A stretch of 64,000 nucleotides of DNA from Guillardia theta CCMP2712 (GCF_000315625.1 NW_005434670.1:929964-993963), one strand, 5' to 3'; positions 1-12,447 are shown, counted from the stretch's first letter. Translations and numbers: made by a program. Notes: generated by a model not told the origin, from the sequence alone.

Positions 1-194
1 CCGCCTCATGTTGACGCCATCGAGCCACCAACAAAGGGAACCACCCCACCAATTGAAAATTTTAAATTTACCACCCCTTCTGTGAGTACCCCTACCCTCT
101 ATATGAGCAACTTTTGTGTTGTTTCTTCATTGTTCATACCACCCCCACCCCCATCAATCACCCACCAGCACCGCAACGGCAAAGGGAGTAAGGT
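1..194. other. 5' flank of the PHD gene, C-run rich
   Basis: No gene seen. The stretch is rich in short C-runs (accaccccacc, tacccctaccctc, accacccccac), a composition that recurs as G-runs at several other spacers in the window. The first ATG of the PHD gene follows at 195. Promoter elements could not be identified. Confidence 0.4.
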
Positions 195-1603
195 ATGGCG
201 AAACGAGGGCGAGCAGCAGGGGGAGATGGCGAGAAGAAGGAGGAAACAGACGACTTGAAACATGCCCAGCGAGATGGTTCCAATGGAGCGCTGAAAGATG
301 CTACCAAGGATGGAGAGCAGAACGATCTCGATGCAAGTGAGCGCGGACAAAGGACCTCCCGTACACGAACGAAGACGAATTTCTTTGCCATGCACCGGAG
401 CACAGAGTCCCCCCCCTCATCAGTGAGGTCCTCTCCATCAAAGAAGAAGAAACTTCAGCAGAAGAGGTCTGGCAACAGCAAGAGCAACAGTAAGAAGAAG
501 AAGAGCGGTGAACATTGCGACCAGTCGACACCTTCGAAGTCGAGAAGCAAGAAGGGACCAGACGAGTCAGCATCGTCCTCCCTCCCCAACGTTGCTGGAT
601 CAGACTCTGACGTGAGTGGGGAGATCACAAATGATTCTGTATCAGCGTCGGGTGAAGATGATGGGGAAGAGGAGGACCCTGTATGCCATGTCTGCAAGCG
701 CAGCGACATGGAGAAGGATATGCTGCTGTGCGACGATTGCGACAGAGGATGGCACATGCACTGCCTGCGGCCTCCTCTGAAGGAGGTTCCGGAGGGCAAC
801 TGGTCTTGTCCCAAGTGCAGAGCCAAGAGATTCTACGAGGAGCTCGAGAGGAAGCAACGAGGGAGCGGGGAGATCTTGACAGAGGAGGATGTAGCCGTGC
901 CTTGTCACGTCCCCGAGTCCGACTTGTCCCGCCTCGGCCCTCTCCAGCACAGCTGGAAGTTTGCTGAGCTGGGTCACTTCATCAGCTCGTTCGGGGTCGA
1001 GCTGGGCCTGCGGGAGGTCCGCGAGGGCTACGATCTTTGCGGCCTTGCGGAGGAGATTTGCAGAGACGACTCCTCCTCGCACCCGCTGCTGGCCAGCCTG
1101 CACGTGAAGCTGCTGGCAGGCAGCGGCCTGTCCAAGTCGCTGCCCTTGGACGAGAGCTCGTGGGGCTGCTGGCTGGCCAAGTGGCTGAACAGGAAGCGGC
1201 GGGTCGCGCAGAGCCATGACCAGAAGGATTCTGAGGTCTTGAGGACGTTCGAGCTGAAGGAGGACGAGAATTGTGCTGGGGGCTCGACGTACAACTTTCT
1301 GAGCCCCGAGCAGAAGGTCGAGCTTCTTCTGCTGCTCTGCTGCGAGAAGCTGGAGGGGAAGGGCGACTTGATGGAGCAGGTGAAGAGGCTGGACGACGAC
1401 GTCGAGAGCGACGTGTCGGGGTGCGACGAGCCGGAGGCGATCACAGTGAAGGGTGCAGGAGGAGTCAGCGAACGATTGAGACCGACGGTCATGGCAAGGG
1501 ATTCAGCAGGAGGCGGCTACTGGGACCTTGGTGGGGAGGCTCCCGAGGGATGTAACTGCTTTGTGTTCAGAGGCTGTTGCTTGAGGGGCCATGGAGGAGG
1601 AGA

Positions 1604-1635
<32 letters not shown>

Positions 1636-3704
1636 GAGGAGGAGAGGTGAACGGGATGGAGGAAGAGGCGGACGACGCTAGTTCAGTGTCGAGCCATGGG
1701 ACATTCTTCGAGGAAGAGGATGCAAACGTGGAGTGCTGCGTGTGCCAGAGCCCTGGAGACGCTTCTCGCCTGCTGCTCTGCGACGACTGTGACGACGGAT
1801 ACCACATCTACTGCCTCGACCCTCCCCTCAAGCGTATCCCCCATGGTACCTGGTCCTGCCCCGGATGCGACCGGACGGGAGGGCAGAAGGCGAAGGGGAG
1901 GAGGAGAGTTGTTCCTGGGGTGGAGCAGAAGCTTGCGAGGGTGAAAGTCTCGATGACGGTGGGGAAGCTCTTGTTCCAGCGGGTGGTGGTGAGGCGGCCG
2001 ATAAGGGCGAAGACAGGGAGGAGGGAGTTCGACGTGCACTACGTGTGGAAGGAGGAGGAAGGGGGGAGGTCGTCGAGGACAAGCTGCGTGCTGAGAAGCC
2101 TCTCGGAGGTCCACCGACTGCTGAACTTGCGATCTATCAACGCGAGTGATTATCTGGACCAGTTCGACTTTTCAAATTGTTATGGTGAGGAGGAGGTTGA
2201 GGAGGAGGAGGAGTGCGAGGATAACGATGCGCAGACAAGAGGGGCAAGCTTACGGGCTACGGGAGGGAGAAGATGGAGAAGATGGAGATGAAGGTCAAGA
2301 AGGAAGAGAAGGGAAGGCAGAACGTCTTTCCGAAGAATTCCGACCCTCATGTCCGATGGAGCACGCTCTGTGTTGATGAAGACGGCCTTGTGGTGAGGAG
2401 GTGGACGAGGAAGGGGAGCAGGAGGAAGAGAGTTGGATGAGAAGGGTGGAGGGGGAAGTTAGCTGAGGACGGAGGAGAGAGATTTATCTCCGGATGTGCT
2501 CTGATGTTGACTGAGAGCAGGGGCTGAAGGAGGAGCTGAGCAGGAGAGGAGGAGAGGAGCTCTTGAGGTCTGCCTGTGCCTGTGGGATGTTTCTTGATGC
2601 CTCACCCGCTCATGCTCAGCGTCGCCAAGTCGATGGAGGACAAGGTCTTCCGCCTGCAAGAGAAGAAGAGGATCTTGGAGTAGGACGGAGATGGCTGCAG
2701 CCGCCTGCTGAGATTCTTGTGCAGGGCCAGGGCAGAGCGAGGCAAGATGAGGGAGGAGGAGAGGGCGAAGAGGAAGCAGCGGCTGCTGCGCAAGCTGGAG
2801 ACTTCGGTGTCCAGCTCCAACATCTTGGAGAGACGAAGGAAGAGGCAACGTGTCAACTACGCAGAAAATGTCGGGGAGGGGAGAGGAGGGTAAGGCAGGG
2901 GAGGCCTGACGGTTGCGGCAGATGGAGGATGGGGCGTCGGAGAGCGCGGGCGAGCCGGAGTCAGAGAGAGAAAGCTGGAGCGATTCGAGGGGGGGGAGCG
3001 AGGGGAGTGATGAAGGAGGAGGCGACAGCAGGAGGATGAAGACTAGGACTAGAAGAGTGGAGAGTGGTGTGAGAGAGGAGGAAGGCAGAAGGACGCGAGG
3101 TAGAGCCAGAGCACAGAGCGACGAAAGTGGGGAGGACGAGGAATGGTCGGGTGCAAGGAGGAGCAGGAGGATCGTACGAGGGAGCTCAGAGAGCGGAGAG
3201 GAAGAGTACTCTACGAGAAGAGGAAGGAGGAGGACAAGAGGAGAGATCTCTGAAAGCGAGGCAGACTCCGAAGGGTCGGGGAGGAGAGGCAGGAGGGCAC
3301 GAGGGAGTGGCTCGTACAAGGAAAGTTCGCTGAGTGAAGAGGAGGAGGAGAAGCCGAGGAAGGGAAGGGCGGGCAGGAGGAGGAAGAGCTCATCAAGTGA
3401 AGGATCTGGGGGTCCAGCACGTGGGAGAGCGGGGAGGGCCCGTCGCAAGGTGGAGGAGAGCGACTCGGCAGAGAGCAGCGTGTCATGGCAAAGCGGAGCC
3501 AGTGGAGGGGAGGAGGACCGGGAGGAAGAAGGTGAAAGGGAGCAGGAGCAGGTGAGGGAGCAGGAGCAGGGGCAAGAGCAGGATGTGAAAGACCAAGACA
3601 TGGAAGTAGAAGCCGGGATAGAGGTCACAGGAGGAGAGGAGGGGATGGTGATCGAGAGACAGGGCGGTGAGGAGGAGATTTTGCAAATGAATGAAGAGCA
3701 ATGA
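195..3704 (+). CDS. PHD-DDT/WHIM-PHD chromatin protein with charged tail
   Basis: Predicted nuclear chromatin reader or remodeller subunit. Five exons keep phase: 195-2185, 2242-2400, 2620-2679, 2725-2869 and 2922-3704, giving about 1,045 residues. PHD finger 1 lies near residues 160-209 (C-x2-C ... [15 protein letters not shown] ... WSCPKC). A DDT-like stretch follows around 250-320 ([17 protein letters not shown]), then a WHIM-like helix around 365-386 ([14 protein letters not shown]), and PHD finger 2 near 512-560 ([15 protein letters not shown] ... WSCPGC). The tail is a basic coiled coil followed by a long Ser/Glu/Arg-rich acidic region. A polyalanine run sits near 1605-1632. DDT+WHIM+PHD is the known layout of ISWI-partner proteins (BAZ/RSF1 type), which is the basis for the role. 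The 3' exons are inferred: the apparent stop at 2681 falls inside a 45-nt intron. It converges on the LRR gene. Confidence 0.75.
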
Positions 3705-3928
3705 GAATGGGAGAGGAAGAGCAGCGGGACAACGTGGAATCCTGTAACCTGATGGTGGGAGTTTGAGGATTTTCCGACGAGTTGTTTTGAGTGAATGAAT
3801 TTTGAACGAGATGAAGATTCTGGCTCCCTCCTCGCATCCTCTCAAGTCTGTTCGACCCCCTTGACCAAGTTCTTGCGATTCCTGCCAACAACAAGCATCA
3901 GGTGCAGGAGCAGCAAATACTTGCCATC

Positions 3929-6146
3929 TCACTTGATGTCTCCCTCCACCTTGACTTTCTGTCTGTAGAGTATCTCCTCCTGCGTCTCAGCTCTCAGCAG
4001 AGCCAGCAGCCTCCCACCACCTTCACCTGAATCTTCCATACTGGCTTCGACCCGGTGAAGTACTGGGATCCCATCCATGCGATAGTCCTGACTACAGCAC
4101 AAGTCAACCCCAGCCTCCTCCTCCTCCTCCTCCTCCTCCTCCTCCTCCTCCTCCTCCTCCTCCTCCTCTTTCTACCAATCGGAACCTTGGAAACCCACGG
4201 CATCTGCACCACAGCATCGATCTCTACCTGCAAGGAGCAGTCAGACCTCTCCCGTCCCTCCCCTCTTCCTCCCTCACCTCGTCAGCCGTTCGGTTCTTGA
4301 GCAGCCGCACTGCTTCATCCACCTTCCTCTTCCTCTTCATCTGCAGCTGCTCCCAGTCGCGCTCCTGCAGGAAGAGGGTCAGGACGGGCCGAGGGAGGTC
4401 GAGCAGGAGAGACCTTCCAGTACTTGCTGGTCTTGTCGACCTTCTGCTTGATAAGCCGCTTGCTCCTCCTCTTGCTGATAGCCCACGGGATCGACTTGTC
4501 GAGGAGGGCCGAGATGACATCTGCCAGGAGGGGTCGATGAAGTTGTCCTCGAGCTGGATCAGCTCCATCGTTCTGAACATCTCCCTCCTCTTCAGGTGCT
4601 TGATTATCTGTAGCCCCGCCACGTCCCCGAGCCTGTTCCCTCGCAGATCAAGTCGCTGCACCTTGGAGTTTGCCAGGTAGATCCTTCCCTCGTTCTTGCC
4701 CCACAGCTCCATCCACTGGAACGTGTCATCTTGTATCATGTTGCGAGACAGGTCGACTTCTTGCACCGACTTGTTCCAGTGCAGGCCGTACCCGATCTCA
4801 GACACGTCGCTCAGTCTGTTGTCCGCCAAGTTCAAGACAGCCAGGCATGGCGATCGGCTCAGCCCCTCCCTCACCCTCCCGGTGCTGCAGCGAGACACCT
4901 TGTTCGACCGCAGGTCCAGCAGCCTCAGCTTGCTGTGCGCTTGACCGCAGAGCTCCATGAGGGAGCCTAGGGCGTAGTGATCGATCTGGTTGAACCCCAG
5001 GTACACGCTCTCCAGCGCGATCTTGGAGTTTCGCTTCAGCCCCTCCACCAGGTTGAACATGGCGTCGTCGTCGATCACGTTGCACTCTAAGTTGAGAACT
5101 CTCAGCGTGTCGTTGGAGAGCAGCCAGTTCTTCAGCTCCCAGCACGTCTGCTTGCCCAGCAGGTTCCCCGACACGTTGAGCGTCTGCAGGCTGCGGGTTG
5201 AAGACAGCTCCCTGGCGAGCTGCGCGCCATCGACGTCGCGCATCGGGTAGAAGAGGTTGGAGAGGTTGAGGGAGGTCAGCGACTTGGCGACGCGGAAGGT
5301 TCCCCTGAGATGGGAGTAGAGGGTGGGGCCGAGCGTGCTCGAGTCGAAGGAGAGCGAGCGAAGCTCGGCCACGTTGCCGCCCGCCATCGCCTTCTGCATC
5401 TGCTCGAACATGAAGACTGCAGGACCAGCCTGCAAGTAGCTGCCGTACAGGTCGAGCAGCTGGGGGTTGGTCGACCGCTGGAAGGCCTGAGAGATCCTGA
5501 AGATCTCATCGTCTGTTGCCTGCTCCTGACTCAAGTGCAGGAAGGGATCTTTGATGGCGCCCGAGGCGACGTCGATGAGCTCGTGCTCGAGGTCCTTCTC
5601 TTGCAGCACGAACTTGTTCTCGTGCGACTTGTAGTCTCGCACGAACCTGCGGCTGCGGTCGAGCTCGTGCAGGGAGCTCGGCTCTAAGATCTCGAACGTC
5701 TTGCTGTTGGAGTACTTGAGGTTCTCCTCGGCCAGGTTCAGGCTCTCCAGCGTGACCCCTCGAGGATACACAGGTCCTGACGAGATTGTCTGCGGGAGAG
5801 TTTCCAGCTGCAGGCTGTGAGCGCTGGCAGAGAGCAGCAGGTTGCCGTAGTCGTCTGTCTCCGACCAGTCAATGTGTGCGCGCGCTTGCTTCGCCTGCAG
5901 CTTTGCCATCTCCTGCTTGCGTTTCTCCACGCTCCTGCTGTTCTCGGGAGCGGTGGAGCGGCCAGGGATGTAACTGAAGTCATGCTTGGTTCTTGCCTCT
6001 ATCTTTTCAAGGTTGCCTACCTTGCTGAGAGCTTCCAGGCTCTTCTCGATATAGAGCTGCTTGCTTGTCTTCTTGCGCTGCCTCTCCAGCCTCTCAGCGA
6101 TCACCTCATCGAGCCCCGTCTTGCCACGACTACGCGACGTTGACAT
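3929..6146 (-). CDS. Leucine-rich-repeat protein
   Basis: Scaffold-type protein of unknown partner. Four exons in phase: 4278-6146, 4176-4227, 4027-4091 and 3929-3985, about 680 residues. The first about 230 residues are charged and helical. From about 270 come repeats with the LxxLxLxxN pattern (SLTSLNLSNLF, LQTLNVSGNLL, LRVLNLECNVI, LRLLDLRSNKV, LAVLNLADNRL, VQRLDLRGNRL), typical of RNase-inhibitor-like LRRs. A Ser/Arg-rich linker (SSTSRSRGLSARGG) separates the repeats from a short C-terminal part. Intron 2 contains a (GGA)n array. The ATG at 6146 is the first of a long open frame. No signal peptide or membrane segment is visible. Such LRR proteins are often cytoskeletal or axonemal in algae, but the sequence does not decide this. 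Confidence 0.78.
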
Positions 6147-6227
6147 GAGGTCTCAGACTCACTCGCAGGCGGAGAATTTTCTTGTTTGCATGTTCATCGA
6201 AGCGAACTCAGGAGCTCCAGCTGCCGC

Positions 6228-6282
6228 GCTCCTCTCTCGTCTCTCGTCTCTCGTCTCTCGTCTCTCTTCTCTCCTCTCTCCT
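6228..6282. repeat. TCTCGTC-type pyrimidine tandem tract
   Basis: Short tandem array of ctctcgt units directly upstream of the LRR start codon (on its non-coding strand). It lies in the 5' flank and may sit in the promoter or 5' UTR. No further function can be read. Confidence 0.7.
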
Positions 6283-6474
6283 TCTTCTCGTCACAGTGCT
6301 GCCTCACTGTCAAACACGCCTCCATCATCATCCTCCTCCTCTAGTGCCAGCAGCTTCTCTCACTTCCCCTCCCGCCGCTCTCAGCGCCTCCATGGCGCAC
6401 CAGGTCAGTTAAAACACTCCCGGCGGCCCGACCTGACCTCGCAACTGACAGCGAGAGTATGGCACTCAGAATAC

Positions 6475-6905
6475 AGTTCGGACCCGATGATCGACCCGGG
6501 ACCGGGCCCGGCCGCCAAATAGGCCGGGCTCGGACCGGGACAGTTCCGACGGGGGGCCGCCCGGCCGGGCCGTCACCGGTGACCGGCCTTCGGAGTCACG
6601 GTCACAAGTCACGACTCCGCGAGTCTTTTACTTAGTATCTTTACTCATCACCAGTCCTTTATTCAAATGGTTACTAAGCCTGTACGGTCAGGCCCTTACG
6701 GGAATGGATTCAAGTTAGATTCGTGAACCAGGCTGATCGGACTCGGACCCGATTGGCTCTGCCGTGACTCAGTGACGGTGACTCACTGTGTCAACTGAGC
6801 CTTGAGCGCGCCGCCGCCGCCGCCCGGCTCAGCGGCGGCTCCGACGCCCCGCATAATGGCGGGCCAGCCGGCCGATCACTGAGGCCGGGCTGAGCGAGGA
6901 CCCAC
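6475..6905. repeat. GC-rich dispersed island A
   Basis: Dense GGCCCGG/CCGGGCC words together with gtcac/gtgac palindromic words (caccggtgacc, gtgactcactgtg) and a tgtacggtca word. The same word set recurs at six other places in this window, which is why I treat it as a copy of a dispersed repeat rather than a CpG island. No open frame of note. Boundaries are approximate. Confidence 0.55.
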
Positions 6906-8103
6906 GGCAGAACTTTGAATAGCTGAGATCAAAGAAGATCCGATCGATCATGCGATGCAGGATCATTCTCAATGCAAGAAATGAGTCAGTGGCATTTTCA
7001 GTTTATTATTCATGTTGTCGTTCGAGTCTTGACTCGTCACTCATTGTGGTACGAGTCTGATTAAAGATGGTAACTTTTTACAATCATATCAAAAATCGGG
7101 TAAGTGACCACACTCGTTCAGTGAGGTGCATTCGAACCCTCAAGACTGTGCAGCTTCATGATTCGCTCACTCCACCAATGATTGCGTCGATATTGAAATG
7201 CTCTGAAATTCCAGGTAAAACTGGCAATTTTCCGTCGCTTTCTTTTGACCTCCGCAAGACCAAATTGATGGAATTTGCGAGACAGATCAATCGTCTTTTC
7301 TTGTCCGCTGAGAATGCATTGAAGGATTCCTCTGTGATCCAGAACTTGCAGGCTTGAGCAACTTCGTGATAGACAGCTTTCCGATCCATCGAAGACTCGC
7401 GGGAGGATGGCGGCAAGTTTCTCAAACTTTCATGAGCAAAGGAGTTCCAAGAGTGCAAGAGTTCGCTGTTACGAAGTTGTTCCGTAGCCTCGGATTAGAA
7501 AAAAGATTTATATTTAGAGATCGATCAAACAGGAAAAGATAAAGACAGGAGTAGAACCAGGTACGATGATTTAAGAGTGAGACTGAACACGAGAAGGAGC
7601 AGAGGGGAGGAGATGCGTGTCGAGATTGCACAAGTCAAGGGATAAGATCAGCTTAGCTGTAGCACAGGGAAGGCGCGTGGGAAGGGGTCAAGGTGGGCAG
7701 GTTACGGATTTAGGACGGGCGCGGGGTTCATATGCTCGCACGCTAGCAGGACGAAGGGCTTACAGGGTCCCTTACAGGGCATTTTTGTATCCGTCACAGG
7801 AAAAACATTATAGGGAGGCTTACAGAGAAGACCAAAAGAATACTTTTCGAGAATGATTCCGTGAATGGTACAATTTTTGAAACGCATTAAAGAACTTTTC
7901 GTCACGAAACCTCGAGATATGAGAGGACAGCTTTACAGGCTCAGAGGGACTCACGTTGGCACTCCGTCGTCCGATCCTCAGTCGGAGTTGCCCTACTCCA
8001 ACAAGCCTTGAAGCAAGCCTCCAGACGGTTCAACGGTTTCTAACCGTTCACAAGGTTACACGGCCTCCGAGGCTCTACCTTAAAGTTTGATTGTCTTCTT
8101 GAT
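6906..8103. other. Gene-poor interval between GC-rich islands A and B
   Basis: AT-richer sequence enclosed by two GC-rich islands. It holds overlapping short open frames on both strands (7067-7357 plus and 7156-7458 minus), neither with a recognisable motif. It could be the interior of a decayed element bounded by the two islands, but no terminal inverted repeat or target duplication could be shown. Confidence 0.35.
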
Positions 8104-8460
8104 CGGACCGTGACCGTAGTCGGGCCCGGGGCCCGGGGCCTTCCCCGCCTAATCAAGGAGACTCTGAGAGAGGCGAGAGGCCCGGGCCACCACAGTGACG
8201 AGTCACAGTGACGTTGGATAGTCCGATCACCGTCACGCAGCTGCGGCGGACTCGGAGGCGCGGCGCGCTGGCACCCGGGCCGAAACTTCGGCGGCGTGAC
8301 GCCAGGCCGCGCAGCCTTCAGCGGCCCGGCCCCGCCGGGTAACCGAGCCGCGTGCGGCTCTAGTGCCGCAAGTTAGCGGCTGAGCGGCCGGGCGCCCCCC
8401 GGGCGGCACTGAGCTCGGAGGCTCCACTGGCCGGGCCGGGCCCAACTTGCTCAGGCACAC
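8104..8460. repeat. GC-rich dispersed island B
   Basis: Contains ggcccggggcccggggcc, repeated ccgggcc words, cagtgacgagtcacagtgac and a tgtacggta word, matching the word content of islands A and C to G. Lies about 250 nt upstream of the first LysM gene. Boundaries approximate. Confidence 0.55.
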
Positions 8461-8707
8461 TGTACGGTATCAGCGTTCGATGTTCCAAGTCAAGTCACTG
8501 AATTAAAATCTAAAGATAATTGAATTCAAATTTGAGGGCGGTCGTCTTTGAAATTGAAACAAAAAGATCAGGTTTGATGGATGTGGATGGACCCCCACCT
8601 TTTAGCTTCTTGGTACCGGTATGTTCATCATTCCTTATTCACCACCCCCATTCCAACCACCAGATCCCAGGGGTGGGGTGAGTCGCGGTTGTTGGGAGCG
8701 GAGGGCC

Positions 8708-11700
8708 ATGCAGCCAGCGGTCATGAAGGGGTTGATGCTGATGATGGCGGCGGCGGCGGCAGTCGATGGAGCTCGGCCATGCCCGACGTCCACGACAGAG
8801 TTCAAGAACAAGATCAACTCGCTGAGAGGAGTGAACGGTCACTTCATCTCCGCCTCAGTGTCTTGGAAGAGAATTAGCGAAAGGACAGCTCAGTTCGAGA
8901 TCTGGAGCACTTGGCGAAGAAAGTATGGATGGCCTTGTCCTACAGACACAGGGTTCAATGGTGAAGATGGGTGGCCTGTCATAGGAGAGAGATTGAGCGT
9001 AGTTGGACTGGCGAGGGCAGCGGATTCCAACAAGGACGTAACTATCAAGTTCTACACGGGTGAAATTTCTTAGATTTCTTAGCTCAGAGGTATGCTGACT
9101 GCTCGATGTAGGTGATGGAACGAGTTATGATGTTGAGTTCGATGTCACCTCCTACTCCATCCCAGAGGATTGGGTGATGGGTGTCACCTATATTACCCAC
9201 ACGTACCAACAACCCTTCGGCTCCTCGTCTCCCTTCTACCCCACCTCGTACGTTGCGGACCCAGCGGTCGGAATCATGCAGCCTGTGCAAACGTATCCCT
9301 GGACAGCCTACTTTGCTGGCTGCTGCAAACAGTGGTACAAGGATGGAACGACCCCTGAATTCTATATTGAGACCAAAGTTGACCTGACAAACCACCTAAC
9401 CTCAGCGAGGATCGTCTCGCTGCCTTTCCTCTCTCATGCTGATTCAGCCCCCCGGCCCATCTCCATGTGTGCGTTGCCTGTGGGCGGGAAGGCTGCCCAG
9501 GTGGAGCTGACAGGAAGTACCCTGAACTGGCAGCATGACGACAATCGACCTGCTTCGTTCTCTTGGACTGTCTCTGGTACCCTGGGCGTCTCCATTGTTG
9601 GGCCCACAGACAAGAGCTGTGTTGTCATCAGCATCCCCGATACCTCTGCAGTGAATGGCACAGCGAACTACTTGACGGTAGAGTGCAAGATGGGCACGTC
9701 TACGGTTCAAGGCACATACCCGCTGTTAATGTATGGAAGCTCCAGCTTCGTTTCCTCCAACCGCCATCTGTTCGGCTGCTCCGACAACGTCGCTTGCGAA
9801 GTGAACGTAACGTTGGGAAAGTTCCTCCTGCCATATGATTTCTATTGGCGTGAGGTTGGTGATGGAAACAGATTGGAGGGCAGGTATGTCGTTGCATCGC
9901 AGAGCAGGGGAGCGTTGGTGGCTACTGCACCAGTGGGGATGAATTATACCACGTCTCTGAGCATGGTGGACAACGCAGATCTGCCTACAGGCTCTCGATT
10001 TGTTTCTGCGAGCTTGACTGGGATGTTTGTCACGGATCTTGATGTTCAATACCTGACTGGTAAGAGCAACTCAGACCCAAGGTCCCAGCTTCCTATTTCA
10101 AGTGGTCAGAGAGATTACTTCTCCAACGGCATGTTGCCTGCTGGCTGGCAGGAGGTGCCGAACAGCGACTTCAATGGTCCTAATGGAGGTGCGATCGTGC
10201 GCCTGCTAATCAAGAAGGAAACGCCTGCAGGAGACGGGAGGAACGACATCGACTACAGCCGGTTTGCGGCCATCACGGACATTCAGCTAGCAAGTGCGTC
10301 TCAAGTGCCTCACTGGACCAGCATCGGTTACCTCAAGCTGGACAAGAACCTGCTGGATCAAAGTCAGACAGGGGAAGTATACATCATGTACAAAAGAGGC
10401 AGCGGCTCTCCTATCATGGACGTGACGGCGACTCCGACCGCGGGCTACACCAACCTGACGGCGAGCACTCAGGGACCGGGGGGGAAGGTTGGGACTGTCA
10501 ACCTCTACGTCAAGTTCTACAACGAGTCGATCCTAGAACGGTACATGCTCTGGAAGCCTTGCGAGCGAGTCGAGAGCTCGACTGTCCTATGTTTCTCCTC
10601 GTTCTACAGCACGGCTTCAAACCTGTTCCAGCTGGCGCAAGGGCCGCAGCAGTGCGTCAAGATGGAGGTGGTACGCAGCAAACCTCCTGAGGTGACGATA
10701 ATGGCGGGCCAGCCCTACGTGGCGACGATGGGCAAGATGATGGAGATAGAGTTTCATGTTCAGAGAATGGATCTTCCTCTTACTAACATGGAGGACTTCC
10801 CCTCCATGGGCCTCGCAGCTTACCTGACGAGGCCCGGGCAGTCCCTAGACCAAGCAAGGATGAACTCGTCAGGCGTCCTCCAAGGGCTGAGATGGGTAGC
10901 CTTGCAAACTTTGACGAGCCCTTTCACTGAATAGGTGGACTACAGGTGGGAGGAGACAAGACTTCCAGCCAACTCTCGAGAATCGACCAGGTGGAGGGAG
11001 GGTTCCGAGGGTTCCTGCAGTGGACGCCGTCGCCAGCTCAGGGCGGATGGCAAGGGTCGATCTGCCTGACCGCCTGCATCTCGCCCTCGACTTGCTTCCC
11101 CGTAGACGCCCCACCAACTGACTACTGTAGCGAGAAATGCTTGCATGTGGTGGTGGAGAAGTGCAAGTGGTACTTGGGCAAAGAAGATTCCTTCGAGGAG
11201 GTAGCGAAGAAGTTCAAGACAGACTGGCTGCTGGTAAGTGGAGGGAAAATGTGCTCGTCCTCTGAAGATCTGACTCCTTGTGTTTTCGCTTGGTTCTCGC
11301 CTCTCCACTTTTTTTCGTCTGCTCCTCTCTCTCTCCATTCCTCTCCCTATTTCCTCTCCCTGTCCTCTCCATCTCTCTCACCTGTATCTTCTCTTGCTCC
11401 TGCCATCCTGCCTTGCCTTCACTTTCGTCTTCTCCTCTTCCTCCTGCAGCTCTGGCACCTCAACCCCTTCACCGCAAACAGCGTCTTCCCCTCCCTTCAG
11501 CGGCTGTACGATGCTGTCACGTCCACGACCAACATCGGAAGACTGTACAAACCGAGATGGGAAGATACGGTAAGAGTGGAGCTAAAGCAGCGGGGAGGAG
11601 AGGAGAGGTGGATAAGGATGGAAACAGATTTGACGGAGGAGGTCTGAGGACGAATAGAATGAGGAAGGCAGAGGTGCAGGACAAGGAGAGGCTGATGAGT

Positions 11701-12033
11701 CAGCAGCAGGAGGGAGGGGAGGGGAAGGAGCAAGGACCCTGAGAGAGGTTTCTGATCGCTGCGTTTCTATTCCCCCATAAAGATACTAGCTCGCGAATAT
11801 TCCTTCACGGATCATAGGACAAGCGGCTCGTCACCTCACCAGGGACCTGCTCTCTCCTCCTCCTCCTCCTCCTCCCTCCTCCCTCCTCCCCCTCCCCTCC
11901 CCTCCTCCTCCCCTCCCCTCCATCTTGGAGAATGCTACTTTTCTCTTTCTTCTCACCCTCATCTCACTCTCGTTCTTACTGGCTTTCACAGAGCGTGTGT
12001 GTTATTCCCGATGCCTGCTCCTTCTTGCCCTAA
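8708..12033 (+). CDS. Secreted LysM-family protein 1
   Basis: Paralogue of the genes at 17235-20375 and 47634-50603. Exons: 8708-9059 (352 nt, sign of the family), 9112-10895, 10946-11233, 11450-11569 and a terminal exon 11992-12033. The start ATG gives a signal peptide (MKGLMLMMAAAAAVDGA). Next come a beta-rich N-terminal domain with a conserved Trp-rich core (FISASVSWK, WSTWRRKYGWPCP), a GCC motif (YFAGCCK), a long middle region, a Cys-rich block (WTPSPAQGGWQGSICL), and LysM-like segments (KCKWYLGKEDSFEEVAKKFK; NIGRLYKPRWEDT). It ends in SVCVIPDACSFLP, matching the ends of both paralogues. The exon for the second half of the last LysM could not be found; that interval is filled with CCT repeats, so the C-terminus may be eroded or one exon missed. 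LysM folds bind GlcNAc polymers; an extracellular role is inferred. Confidence 0.7.
11851..11928. repeat. CCT-rich pyrimidine tract (intronic)
   Basis: Runs of ctcctcctcc and cccctcc in the 3' part of LysM gene 1, between its fourth and last recognised exons. Pyrimidine bias is on the coding strand, as in most introns here. Confidence 0.7.
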
Positions 12034-12130
12034 CTTGTACTGCTAACGTCCTGGCACTCTCCCTCCTGTAGATATTCTTTTGTGCTCCGAATGTAACGAA
12101 AGGTGAAACCTTAACCCTCCCTTCCAACAG

Positions 12131-12164
12131 GCCTCCTCCTCCTCCTCCTCCTCCTCCTCCTCCT
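12131..12164. repeat. (CCT)n microsatellite
   Basis: About eleven perfect CCT units in the short spacer between the convergent LysM gene 1 and the amino acid transporter. No gene is visible in 12034-12447. Confidence 0.75.
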
Positions 12165-12447
12165 TCCTCCTCACACCTCCACCTTGTCCAACTGTTCTTA
12201 ATCTTCCTCCTCTTTCGTGCTTCTACTCCATTCCTGCCTGTGCTGCTCTCTCTGGCACCTTCCCCTGTCGATCTCTTGTGAAAAACTTTATTCGCCATGC
12301 TATATGAACGAGACAGGGTGGGCGGTAAGAGGAAGAAGAGCAGAAAAGACAGCGGAGGAAGGACGACGAGCAGGACGAGCAACAGGAAGAGGAGGAGCAA
12401 GTAGCAAACAGTGCAGGAGGAGGAGGAGGAGATCGAGGTTCTTGGTA

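Noticed and set aside
2681-2683. In-frame TAG suggesting that the PHD gene is broken
   Set aside because: It lies inside a 45-nt GT-AG intron (2680-2724) whose removal keeps phase and joins KKRILE to ARAERGKM.
6475-8460. rRNA or tRNA genes in the GC-rich islands
   Set aside because: No conserved rRNA core words or tRNA T-loop/acceptor patterns were seen; the islands are simple CCGGGCC-type sequence.
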